Below are positions 1-5,649 of a stretch of DNA of 6,627 nucleotides, piece after piece. The stretch's first letter is position 1, and each line of letters opens with the position of its first letter. The translations under genes and the position numbers were made by a program. This DNA comes from Polynucleobacter meluiroseus (GTDB lineage Bacteria; Pseudomonadota; Gammaproteobacteria; Burkholderiales; Burkholderiaceae), in NCBI GenBank assembly GCA_945867755.1, contig CAMBJN010000080.1, positions 1 to 6,627 on the forward strand. The letters run 5' to 3'. The notes beneath the pieces are model-generated. The model was given only the letters and a program-made list of their open reading frames with translations. It was not told where the DNA came from and ran no database searches.

Positions 1-1130
1 TGGTCAAAGAAGTCAAAGTAAACGTAGGTGATAGCATCTCTCAAGGTGAGTTGGTGGTGATTCTTGAATCTTCATCCGTTGGTGCTGCATCAGCAGCGCC
101 AAGTAAAACTGCAACACCTGCTGCAGCAGCACCTCAAGCAAGCTCTCCAGCACCTGTTAAGAGTGCACCTCAAGCATCAGTCCAGCGCACGGAATCGGTA
201 CCAACAACAGGTGCGATCAGCCATGCAAGTCCATCTGTTCGTAAATACGCTAGAGAACTTGGTGTTGATGTGACCAAAGTGATTGGTACTTCAGCAAAAG
301 GCAGAATTTCTCAAGAAGACGTTCAGGCATATGTAAAGAACATCATGACTGGACAGGCGGCATCGCCAGCAGGCGCTCCTGTAGCAGCGTCTGGTGGATT
401 GAATTTATTGCCGTGGCCAAAAATTGATTTCAGCAAATTTGGTGAAACAGAAACCAAACCGCTTTCACGCATTCAAAAATTATCAGCTGCTAATTTATCT
501 CGCAATTGGGTCATGATTCCAGCCGTGACTTATCACGAAGATGCTGACATCACTGACCTAGAAGCATTCCGTGTGATGACCAACAAGGACAATGAAAAGC
601 AAGGCATCAAAGTCACGATGTTGGCTTTCTTGATCAAAGCCGCTGTGAATGCTTTGAAGAAGTACCCAGAATTTAATAGTTCCTTGGATGGTGATAACTT
701 AGTGATGAAGAAATACTTCCACATTGCCTTTGCTGCAGACACACCGAATGGATTGGTGGTACCTGTTGTAAAGAATGCTGACAAAAAAGGTATTTTTGAA
801 ATTGCTAAAGAAACTGGTGAGTTAGCCAAGCTTGCACGTGAGGGCAAATTAAAGCCTGATCAAATGCAAGGAGCTTCTTTCACAATCTCGTCTTTGGGTG
901 GTATTGGTGGAACTTACTTCTCACCTATCATCAACGCACCAGAGGTGGCCATTTTGGGTGTTAACAAAGCCAGCATGAAGCCTGTTTGGGATGGTAAACA
1001 GTTTGCACCAAAATTAATTTGTCCATTGTCACTCACTGCAGATCATCGCGTGATTGATGGTGCCTTAGCGACAAGGTTCAACGTTTATTTGGCTGAATTA
1101 TTGGCTGATTTCCGTCGTGTTGTTCTTTAA
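1..1130 (+). CDS. aceF: Pyruvate dehydrogenase E2, dihydrolipoamide acetyltransferase (5'-truncated by window edge)
   Basis: This cytoplasmic E2 core of the pyruvate dehydrogenase complex transfers the acetyl group from lipoyl-lysine to CoA. The reading frame is open to the left edge (first full codon at base 3), so 375 C-terminal residues are visible. The first ~24 residues are the back half of a lipoyl domain (VGDSISQGELVVILES); the lipoyl lysine lies outside the window. An Ala/Pro/Ser-rich swinging linker follows (about 72-215), then the peripheral subunit-binding domain (about 219-341, with SPSVRKYARELGVD and GRISQEDV), a second short Ala/Pro linker, and the catalytic domain from about 435. 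The acetyltransferase motif DHRVIDG is complete: His codon 1044-1046, Asp codon 1056-1058. The usual C-terminus (LLADFRR) is present. A TTG at 51 could be misread as a start, but it falls inside the lipoyl fold. The gene is followed 11 bp later by the E3 gene, as in Burkholderiales pdh operons. The 2-oxoglutarate dehydrogenase E2 (SucB) is less likely given the linker style and the neighbour. Confidence 0.95.
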   Translation, partial: VKEVKVNVGDSISQGELVVILESSSVGAASAAPSKTATPAAAAPQASSPAPVKSAPQASVQRTESVPTTGAISHASPSVRKYARELGVDVTKVIGTSAKGRISQEDVQAYVKNIMTGQAASPAGAPVAASGGLNLLPWPKIDFSKFGETETKPLSRIQKLSAANLSRNWVMIPAVTYHEDADITDLEAFRVMTNKDNEKQGIKVTMLAFLIKAAVNALKKYPEFNSSLDGDNLVMKKYFHIAFAADTPNGLVVPVVKNADKKGIFEIAKETGELAKLAREGKLKPDQMQGASFTISSLGGIGGTYFSPIINAPEVAILGVNKASMKPVWDGKQFAPKLICPLSLTADHRVIDGALATRFNVYLAELLADFRRVVL

Positions 1131-1133
1131 GGA
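1129..1133 (+). promoter_or_regulatory. Ribosome binding site of the E3 gene
   Basis: AAGGA overlaps the TAA stop of the E2 gene and lies 8 nt before the ATG at 1142. The 11-bp gap and the RBS placed on the upstream stop codon point to co-transcription and probable translational coupling of E2 and E3. Confidence 0.7.
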
Positions 1134-1141
1134 ATATTGAT

Positions 1142-2932
1142 ATGCCTACAGTAGAAATCAAAGTTCCTGATATTGGTGATTTTCATGATGTGCCCGTGAT
1201 TGAAGTTTTGGTCAAGCCGGACGATCAGGTTGAAAAAGAACAAGCCCTGTTGACGTTGGAGTCTGACAAGGCAACCATGGAAGTGCCGAGTGAACAAGCT
1301 GGCAAAATTGTTTCTATCAGCGTCAAGGTTGGTGACAAAATCAATCAAGGCATGGTGATCGCAACGCTTGAGCTAGCAGCCGATGCTAAACCAGCTGCAA
1401 GCAGTCCCCCAACCCCAGCCCCAGTGAGAGAGACAGCTCCAAAAGCTGAAGCTCCTCGAATGAGCGCTCCTGCAGCAGGTTCTTATGCTGGAAAAGTTGA
1501 TCACGAATGTGACATGCTGGTCTTGGGCGCAGGCCCTGGCGGTTATAGTGCAGCATTCCGAAGTGCTGATTTGGGCATGAACACCATCATCGTGGAACGC
1601 TATGCAACCTTGGGCGGAGTTTGCTTGAACGTGGGTTGTATCCCGTCCAAAGCTTTGTTGCACACTGCAGCCATCATGGATGAAGTTAAAGCCATGGCTG
1701 CGCACGGTATCTCATACGGTGCACCAAAGATTGAAATCGATAAGTTAAGAGCTCACAAAGAAACCGTGATTGGTAAGTTAACGGGCGGTCTTGCTGGTAT
1801 GGCCAAAGCTCGCAAAGTTAAAACAGTGCGCGGCATTGGTCGATTCCTAGATGCTTATCACGTTGAAGTAGAAGTCACTGAAGGTGACTCAAAGAAAACC
1901 AGCGGCAAAAAAGAAGTGATTCGTTTTCAAAAGGTGATCATTGCCGCAGGAAGCCAAGCTGTGATGTTGCCTTTCTTGCCGAAGGATCCAAGAGTTGTTG
2001 ATAGCACTGGCGCATTAAAGCTTGAGAAGGTGCCCAAGAGAATGTTGGTGATTGGCGGCGGCATCATCGGCTTAGAGATGGCGACTGTCTATAGCACATT
2101 GGGTAGCAAAATTGACATTGCTGAAATGTTGGATGGTTTGATGGCTGGTGCCGACCGTGATTTGGAAAAGGTGTGGGAGAAAATCAACGCTCCTCGTTTT
2201 GACAACATCATGTTGAAGACGCGCGCCAGCAAAGCTGAAGCTAAACCAGACGGTATCCATGTGTCATTTGAAGGCGAAAAGGCTCCGACAACTCCTCAAG
2301 TTTATGACTTGGTGTTGGTGGCGGTTGGCCGTACTCCAAATGGTAAGAAGTTAGACGCTGATAAAGCTGGCGTGGTGGTTGATGAGCGCGGCTTTATTTC
2401 AGTGGATAAACAATTGCGCACGAATGTGAATCATATTTTTGCGATTGGCGACTTGGTGGGTCAACCCATGTTGGCACACAAAGCTGTCCATGAGGGTCAC
2501 GTTGCCGCAGAAGTTGCCGCAGGGTATAAAACTTTCTTTGATGCCAAACAAATCCCATCTGTGGCGTACACGGATCCTGAGGTTGCATGGGCTGGACTCA
2601 CAGAGGAGCAATGCAAAGCACAAGGCATTGCATACGAAAAAGGCCATTTCCCATGGGCGGCCAGTGGTAGAGCCATTGCCAATGGTCGTGATGAAGGCTT
2701 TACGAAGTTGTTATTTGATAAAGAAACCCATCGCATCATTGGTGGCGGTATTGTTGGTACCCATGCCGGTGATTTGATCGGTGAAGTGTGTTTGGCTATC
2801 GAGATGGGTGCTGATGCGGTTGATATTGGTAAAACAATCCATCCACACCCAACACTTGGTGAATCTGTTGGTATGGCCGCTGAAGTAGCACATGGCACTT
2901 GCACTGATTTACCGCCAACAAAGAAAAAATAG
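1142..2932 (+). CDS. lpdA: Dihydrolipoyl dehydrogenase (E3) with N-terminal lipoyl domain
   Basis: This flavoenzyme reoxidises the dihydrolipoyl groups of E2 with NAD+. It has 596 residues, about 120 more than a bare E3 (~470), because a complete lipoyl domain comes first (residues ~1-79). The lipoylation site is K43 in ESDKATM. A Pro/Ala linker follows (~80-118), then the E3 body. Visible motifs are the FAD-binding GAGPGG (129-134), the redox disulfide CLNVGC (C161, C166), the NAD-binding GGGIIGLE (305-312), GRTPN (396-400), the second FAD contact FAIGD (433-437), and the C-terminal catalytic dyad in HPHPTLGE (H569, E574). All key residues are intact. Known family: a lipoyl-E3 fusion (called PdhL in Ralstonia eutropha) is typical of pyruvate dehydrogenase operons in betaproteobacteria. 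The ATG at 1142 begins directly with the lipoyl fold and has an RBS 8 nt upstream. No strong rightward terminator follows the stop codon. Confidence 0.97.
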   Translation: MPTVEIKVPDIGDFHDVPVIEVLVKPDDQVEKEQALLTLESDKATMEVPSEQAGKIVSISVKVGDKINQGMVIATLELAADAKPAASSPPTPAPVRETAPKAEAPRMSAPAAGSYAGKVDHECDMLVLGAGPGGYSAAFRSADLGMNTIIVERYATLGGVCLNVGCIPSKALLHTAAIMDEVKAMAAHGISYGAPKIEIDKLRAHKETVIGKLTGGLAGMAKARKVKTVRGIGRFLDAYHVEVEVTEGDSKKTSGKKEVIRFQKVIIAAGSQAVMLPFLPKDPRVVDSTGALKLEKVPKRMLVIGGGIIGLEMATVYSTLGSKIDIAEMLDGLMAGADRDLEKVWEKINAPRFDNIMLKTRASKAEAKPDGIHVSFEGEKAPTTPQVYDLVLVAVGRTPNGKKLDADKAGVVVDERGFISVDKQLRTNVNHIFAIGDLVGQPMLAHKAVHEGHVAAEVAAGYKTFFDAKQIPSVAYTDPEVAWAGLTEEQCKAQGIAYEKGHFPWAASGRAIANGRDEGFTKLLFDKETHRIIGGGIVGTHAGDLIGEVCLAIEMGADAVDIGKTIHPHPTLGESVGMAAEVAHGTCTDLPPTKKK

Positions 2933-2960
2933 TTAGCTATAGGTTCTTGCTGATGTAGAA

Positions 2961-2996
2961 CAGCGCCAACAGCGCCAACAGCGCCAACAGCGCTAA
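2961..2996. repeat. 9-bp tandem repeat, four copies
   Basis: The unit CAGCGCCAA occurs three times perfectly (2961-2969, 2970-2978, 2979-2987), followed by a fourth copy with one change, CAGCGCTAA (2988-2996). It starts 28 bp after the E3 stop codon and lies outside any supported gene. Length and purity suggest slipped-strand expansion, so copy number may vary between strains. No function can be read from it. It is too short and has no spacers, so it is not a CRISPR array. Confidence 0.9.
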
Positions 2997-3016
2997 ACCT
3001 CAAAGGCTCCAGACAT

Positions 3017-3044
3017 AAAAAAACCCCCGCACGAGGCGGGGGTT
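3017..3044 (-). terminator. Rho-independent terminator of the phasin transcript
   Basis: A perfect 9-bp stem (AACCCCCGC at 3022-3030 pairing with GCGGGGGTT at 3036-3044) encloses a 5-base loop. Read leftward, the stem is followed by seven T residues (complement of the A run 3017-3023), the classic intrinsic form. It lies about 105 bp past the phasin stop codon. Read rightward, only two T residues and then AAAAGG follow, so it would end the E3 transcript poorly. This marks it mainly as the phasin terminator, possibly weakly bidirectional. Confidence 0.9.
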
Positions 3045-3048
3045 AAAA

Positions 3049-3079
3049 GGTACTTGTAGATTAGATCTAACTGGGTACC
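3049..3079. other. Nested dyad symmetry in the phasin 3' region
   Basis: GGTAC (3049-3053) and GTACC (3075-3079) form an outer inverted repeat around the perfect 10-bp palindrome TTAGATCTAA (3061-3070). The site lies between the phasin stop codon and its terminator, so it would be transcribed in the phasin mRNA tail. The outer stem is only 5 bp and the inner one folds weakly, so an RNA structure is doubtful. A protein-binding site or chance are alternatives. Confidence 0.35.
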
Positions 3080-3112
3080 GAGGAGACAACTGTTACTACT
3101 TCAATTCTTTCA

Positions 3113-3141
3113 CAAGCCACCATGATGATTCATGTGGCTTG
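3113..3141 (-). other. Stem-loop just after the phasin stop codon
   Basis: CAAGCCAC (3113-3120) pairs with GTGGCTTG (3134-3141). After a single bulged C (3121), ATGA (3122-3125) pairs with TCAT (3130-3133), leaving a TGAT loop. The hairpin starts about 8 nt past the phasin stop codon. No T run follows on either strand, so it is not a standard intrinsic terminator. A 3' stabilising or processing hairpin on the phasin mRNA is a reasonable inference. Confidence 0.55.
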
Positions 3142-3149
3142 CACTTTAC

Positions 3150-3686
3150 TTACTTCTTGCCGCGAGCAGCTTTAACTGCTGTATTAGCTGCAGCGTTGAA
3201 GTTGTTTTGAGCTAAATCCACTGCTTGCTTGATAGATTTTTGTGTTGTTTCATAAGCATTGTTTGCTGCAGCCATGGCTTGCTTGATAGCCTGGATAGTT
3301 GCTTCTGAGCCAGCAGGAGCATTCTTTGAAAGCTCTTCAACCATACCATTCACATTGCCGCTGCTTTTCTTCAACTGTGACTCTGTAACTGAAGTGAACG
3401 TTGCTTGTGTTTCGTTGGCAATGTTATGAAGATGACGGCTGTAAGACATGATCTTTTCCGCTAAAGGCTGAACCATACTAGCTTGCATAGTCATTAATTG
3501 CTGCGCATCACGCACTGAAAGAGCTTGCTTTGCGTTTTGTACGTTCTCAGTCATTGCAGTTTTTGCTACTGCCATGTTCAACTCAACAAGCTTTTCTACA
3601 CCTTCAAATGCTTTATTAGTTAAATTCAACAATGTTTCTAGGTTAGCTTTGTTGGCTGCTGCGATTTGTTCTGGGGTTAATGTCAT
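3150..3686 (-). CDS. phaP: Phasin, polyhydroxyalkanoate granule-associated protein
   Basis: Phasins are small amphipathic proteins that coat cytoplasmic polyhydroxyalkanoate granules and control their size and number. The protein has 178 residues, close to the usual ~180-190 of Burkholderiales PhaP. It begins MTLTPEQIAAANKANLETL, and AFEGVEKLVELN (27-38) and KNAPAGSEAT (121-130) match this phasin family (Phasin_2 type) as I remember it. It is Ala/Gln/Asn/Lys-rich, almost entirely helix-forming, has no Cys or Trp, and ends in a basic tail (ARGKK). The ATG at 3686 was chosen because GGAG (3692-3695) lies 5 nt upstream and the family begins here; an in-frame ATG 48 bp further upstream would place the start in the predicted transcription start region. 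The gene converges on the E3 gene, diverges from the deacetylase gene, and has its own promoter and terminator, so it is monocistronic. Its closeness to pyruvate dehydrogenase fits supply of acetyl-CoA for PHB. Confidence 0.93.
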   Translation of the reverse strand: MTLTPEQIAAANKANLETLLNLTNKAFEGVEKLVELNMAVAKTAMTENVQNAKQALSVRDAQQLMTMQASMVQPLAEKIMSYSRHLHNIANETQATFTSVTESQLKKSSGNVNGMVEELSKNAPAGSEATIQAIKQAMAAANNAYETTQKSIKQAVDLAQNNFNAAANTAVKAARGKK

Positions 3687-3691
3687 GATTT

Positions 3692-3695
3692 CTCC
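3692..3695 (-). promoter_or_regulatory. Ribosome binding site fixing the phasin start
   Basis: On the minus strand GGAG stands 5 nt before the ATG at 3686. The in-frame alternative ATG at 3734 has no comparable site, so this RBS decides for the shorter, 178-residue protein. Confidence 0.8.
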
Positions 3696-3724
3696 AAGTA
3701 AATTAAAGGGTGAACAATAAATGT

Positions 3725-3733
3725 TGCACTGCA
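3725..3733. promoter_or_regulatory. Palindrome at the phasin transcription start, candidate PhaR operator
   Basis: TGCA-C-TGCA is a perfect 9-bp dyad inside TTGTGCAGTGCAA (minus strand). With the predicted -10 box at 3742-3747, it covers roughly +2 to +11 of the phasin transcript, a place where a bound protein would block transcription. Known: in Ralstonia eutropha the repressor PhaR controls phaP1 by binding its promoter region, and PhaR sites in other bacteria contain TGC elements. That this palindrome is the PhaR site is an inference. No second copy was seen near the -35 box. Confidence 0.5.
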
Positions 3734-3741
3734 CAAAATGA

Positions 3742-3769
3742 AGTATATGTCTTAATTACCTTAAGTCAA
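3742..3769 (-). promoter_or_regulatory. Sigma70-type promoter of the phasin gene
   Basis: On the minus strand TTGACT (3764-3769) and TATACT (3742-3747) are separated by 16 bp; each differs from consensus at one position. The predicted start is near 3735, giving a leader of about 50 nt. A run of seven T (minus strand, 3782-3788) sits near -47 to -53 and could act as an UP element. Strong expression would fit a phasin, usually an abundant protein. Confidence 0.75.
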
Positions 3770-3802
3770 GCCCACATTGTGAAAAAAAGGCAAAATTAGG
3801 GC

Positions 3803-4708
3803 GTGAAAGTCTTTTATACCGATCATTTTGTCCTACCGCTCCCAGCTGGACACCGCTTCCCGATGCAAAAGTACCGTTTATTGAGGGATCAGGTAGCTTT
3901 ATTAGATGGATTAGAGCTAAAAGAGCCGTTAGCCGCAAGCTATGAGGATTTGATCCGGGTACATGACCAAGAGTATGTCAAGCGGGTGACCCAGGGGGAA
4001 TTGAGCCCTGCAGAAATCAGGGAAATTGGCTTTCCATGGAGCGAGTCCATGGTTGAAAGATCAAAAAGATCAGCAGGAGCAACCATTCAGGCATGCATGA
4101 GTGCTCTGGAAGATGGGGTTTCAGTGAATCTTGCTGGCGGCACCCATCATGCCTATGCAGACAAGGGCAGCGGCTTTTGTGTCTTCAATGATGCGGCCGT
4201 TGCTTCAAAGTATCTGCAGAATTTAAAAAAAATGAACGTCGCCATCATTGATTTGGATGTTCATCAAGGTAATGGCACTGCGGCTATTTTGGGGAAAGAC
4301 CCCAGCTGTTACACATTGTCGCTTCACGGGGAAAAGAATTTCCCTTTTAGAAAAGAGTCGAGTCATTTGGATGTGGGGCTGAGTGATGGGTGCTCTGATG
4401 ACGAGTATTTACTTCATCTTGCTCATGCTCTCAATCGCATGGAGTCAGAGTTCAAGCCTGATATGTTGATTTATTTGGCTGGAGCTGATCCACATGAGGA
4501 CGATCGATTGGGGAGATTGAAGCTAAGCCTCAATGGATTGTGTTTGCGCGATCAAATGGTTATGGATTTTGCTAAAACAAATGATTTACCCATTGCCATT
4601 GCTATGGCAGGAGGGTACGGCATCCATATTGAAACAACGGTTGAGGTGCACGCTCAAACCGTACAATTAGCCCTTCAACTATTTAAAGAATTAAAGGTCA
4701 AACAATAA
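3803..4708 (+). CDS. Histone deacetylase family protein (AcuC/acetylpolyamine amidohydrolase-like)
   Basis: This is a zinc-dependent deacetylase of the HDAC/AcuC/AphA superfamily, which removes acetyl groups from lysines, polyamines or other amines in the cytoplasm. It has 301 residues, the usual size of the short bacterial form. Catalytic features are complete: the histidine pair in GGTHHAY (H115, H116), zinc ligands D152 and H154 in DLDVHQGNG and D229 in GADPHEDD, and the active-site Tyr272 in AGGYG. The start is GTG at 3803: an in-frame TAG at 3797-3799 lies two codons upstream, and the conserved N-terminus FYTDHFVLPLPAGHRFPM would be lost from the next ATG (3863). The RBS is weak (AAAGG at 3786-3790, 12 nt away), so translation may be modest. 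No convincing rightward promoter was seen in the 116-bp divergent region. The stop codon directly abuts the transporter start. The substrate cannot be told from sequence; an AcuC-like role on acetyl-CoA synthetase is one possibility. Confidence 0.92.
   Translation: MKVFYTDHFVLPLPAGHRFPMQKYRLLRDQVALLDGLELKEPLAASYEDLIRVHDQEYVKRVTQGELSPAEIREIGFPWSESMVERSKRSAGATIQACMSALEDGVSVNLAGGTHHAYADKGSGFCVFNDAAVASKYLQNLKKMNVAIIDLDVHQGNGTAAILGKDPSCYTLSLHGEKNFPFRKESSHLDVGLSDGCSDDEYLLHLAHALNRMESEFKPDMLIYLAGADPHEDDRLGRLKLSLNGLCLRDQMVMDFAKTNDLPIAIAMAGGYGIHIETTVEVHAQTVQLALQLFKELKVKQ
4693..4697 (+). promoter_or_regulatory. Probable ribosome binding site of the transporter gene, inside the deacetylase gene
   Basis: AAAGG lies 11 nt before the ATG at 4709, within the last codons of the deacetylase gene. 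The spacing is somewhat long. Ribosomes finishing the upstream gene at TAA (4706-4708) could restart directly at the adjoining ATG. Confidence 0.45.
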
Positions 4709-5590
4709 ATGAGCAATGCATGGATTCGATATTTAACGCCATGGATTGCGCCAATTTTTGTGATCATTTGGAGTACGGGTTTCATCATCGCTCGTTACGG
4801 CATGCCTCATGCAGAGCCAATGACATTTTTGAGTTTGCGCTTTTTAGGCGTGCTGATTTGCATGATCCCAATCGTGCTGCTGTGGAAAGCTCCCTGGCCA
4901 AGACAGTCACAAATCATCCACATTGCGATTGCCGGCATACTGCTGCAAGCAGGCTATCTGGGCGGCGTATGGGCCGCCGTTCGCGAAGGGATGTCTGCAG
5001 GCTTAACGGCTTTAATCGTGGGTCTTCAACCAATTTTGACTGCTTTATTGGCATCTTGGGTGGCAGAGAGAGTTCGACCTGTTCAGTGGCTTGGTTTGGT
5101 GATTGGATTGTTGGGAGTTGGATTGGTTGTCTGGGCCAAGATTATCATGATTGGTTTTAGTGATTTAAGTTTTATCTTCATCATCATCGCTTTGTTAGCG
5201 ATCACAGCCGGGACTCTTTATCAAAAGAAGTATTGCCCGCAGTTTGATTTGCGCACAGGCTCGGTGATTCAATTTGCTGCTTCAGCAGTTGTTTGCGTGC
5301 CACTCATGATGATTTTTGAAACCAGAGAAATCGCCTGGGTCCCTGAATTCGTCTTTTCTTTGTTGTGGTCGATATTTGCTTTATCAATAGGCGCGAGCTC
5401 CTTATTGTTTGTGATGATTCGACATGGCGCAGCGACCAAGGTCACCAGTTTGATGTATCTGACACCTCCCACCACAGCATTGATGGCATGGTTCTTATTC
5501 AACGAGCCCATCACATGGGCAATTGGCCTTGGGATAGCGCTGACCATGGGGGCAGTTTTAATGGTCAATAAAGCCTCATCGGACAAGTAA
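4709..5590 (+). CDS. EamA/DMT-family inner-membrane transporter
   Basis: A 293-residue inner-membrane protein of the drug/metabolite transporter superfamily (EamA type, ten helices in two repeats). Hydrophobic segments lie near residues 13-30, 39-58, 69-91, 98-118, 125-143, 152-170, 184-203, 214-236, 244-265 and 269-286. Family signs are the first-helix WSTGFIIARYG, the end of repeat one (LQPILTALLASWVAE, 106-120), and the matching end of repeat two (TPPTTALMAWFLFNEPIT, 252-269). The internal similarity of these two stretches supports the duplicated fold. Known members export amino acids, metabolites or drugs; the substrate here cannot be assigned. The ATG directly follows the deacetylase stop codon (TAAATG), so the two are almost certainly co-transcribed and probably translationally coupled. 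The gene ends 59 bp before the peptidase gene, with no evident terminator between them. Confidence 0.92.
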   Translation: MSNAWIRYLTPWIAPIFVIIWSTGFIIARYGMPHAEPMTFLSLRFLGVLICMIPIVLLWKAPWPRQSQIIHIAIAGILLQAGYLGGVWAAVREGMSAGLTALIVGLQPILTALLASWVAERVRPVQWLGLVIGLLGVGLVVWAKIIMIGFSDLSFIFIIIALLAITAGTLYQKKYCPQFDLRTGSVIQFAASAVVCVPLMMIFETREIAWVPEFVFSLLWSIFALSIGASSLLFVMIRHGAATKVTSLMYLTPPTTALMAWFLFNEPITWAIGLGIALTMGAVLMVNKASSDK

Positions 5591-5649
5591 TACCTTATCA
5601 TGTCATTTATTCACAAAAACTAACTAATTAAATAGCTTAGAAGAGACTG

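Noticed and set aside
51..1130. A TTG-initiated start for the E2 gene at base 51
   Set aside because: The frame is open to the left edge and the preceding codons encode the conserved lipoyl-domain stretch, so the gene simply starts outside the window.
2961..2996. CRISPR-like array
   Set aside because: The units are 9 bp and contiguous with no spacers; it is a simple tandem repeat.
2497..3003. A 168-codon minus-strand open frame beginning with repeated Ala-Val-Gly units and overlapping the E3 gene
   Set aside because: It lies almost wholly antisense to the well-supported E3 gene; its Ala-Val-Gly start is just the 9-bp repeat read backwards, and no RBS or family resemblance is seen.
3022..3044. 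Intrinsic terminator for the rightward E3 transcript
   Set aside because: On the plus strand the stem is followed by TT and then AAAAGG, lacking the T run; the design fits the leftward strand.
3686..3734. A longer phasin starting at the ATG at 3734
   Set aside because: The extra 16 residues are unlike phasins, the start would sit at the predicted transcription start, and the ATG at 3686 has a proper GGAG site.
3687..3802. Rightward promoter for the deacetylase gene
   Set aside because: Candidate boxes such as TTGCAC (3725) and TATATG (3744) are only 13 bp apart, too close for sigma70; nothing better was found.
5591..5649. Promoter or terminator between the transporter and peptidase genes
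   Set aside because: The 59 bp are AT-rich, but no stem-loop with a T run and no well-spaced -35/-10 pair could be supported.
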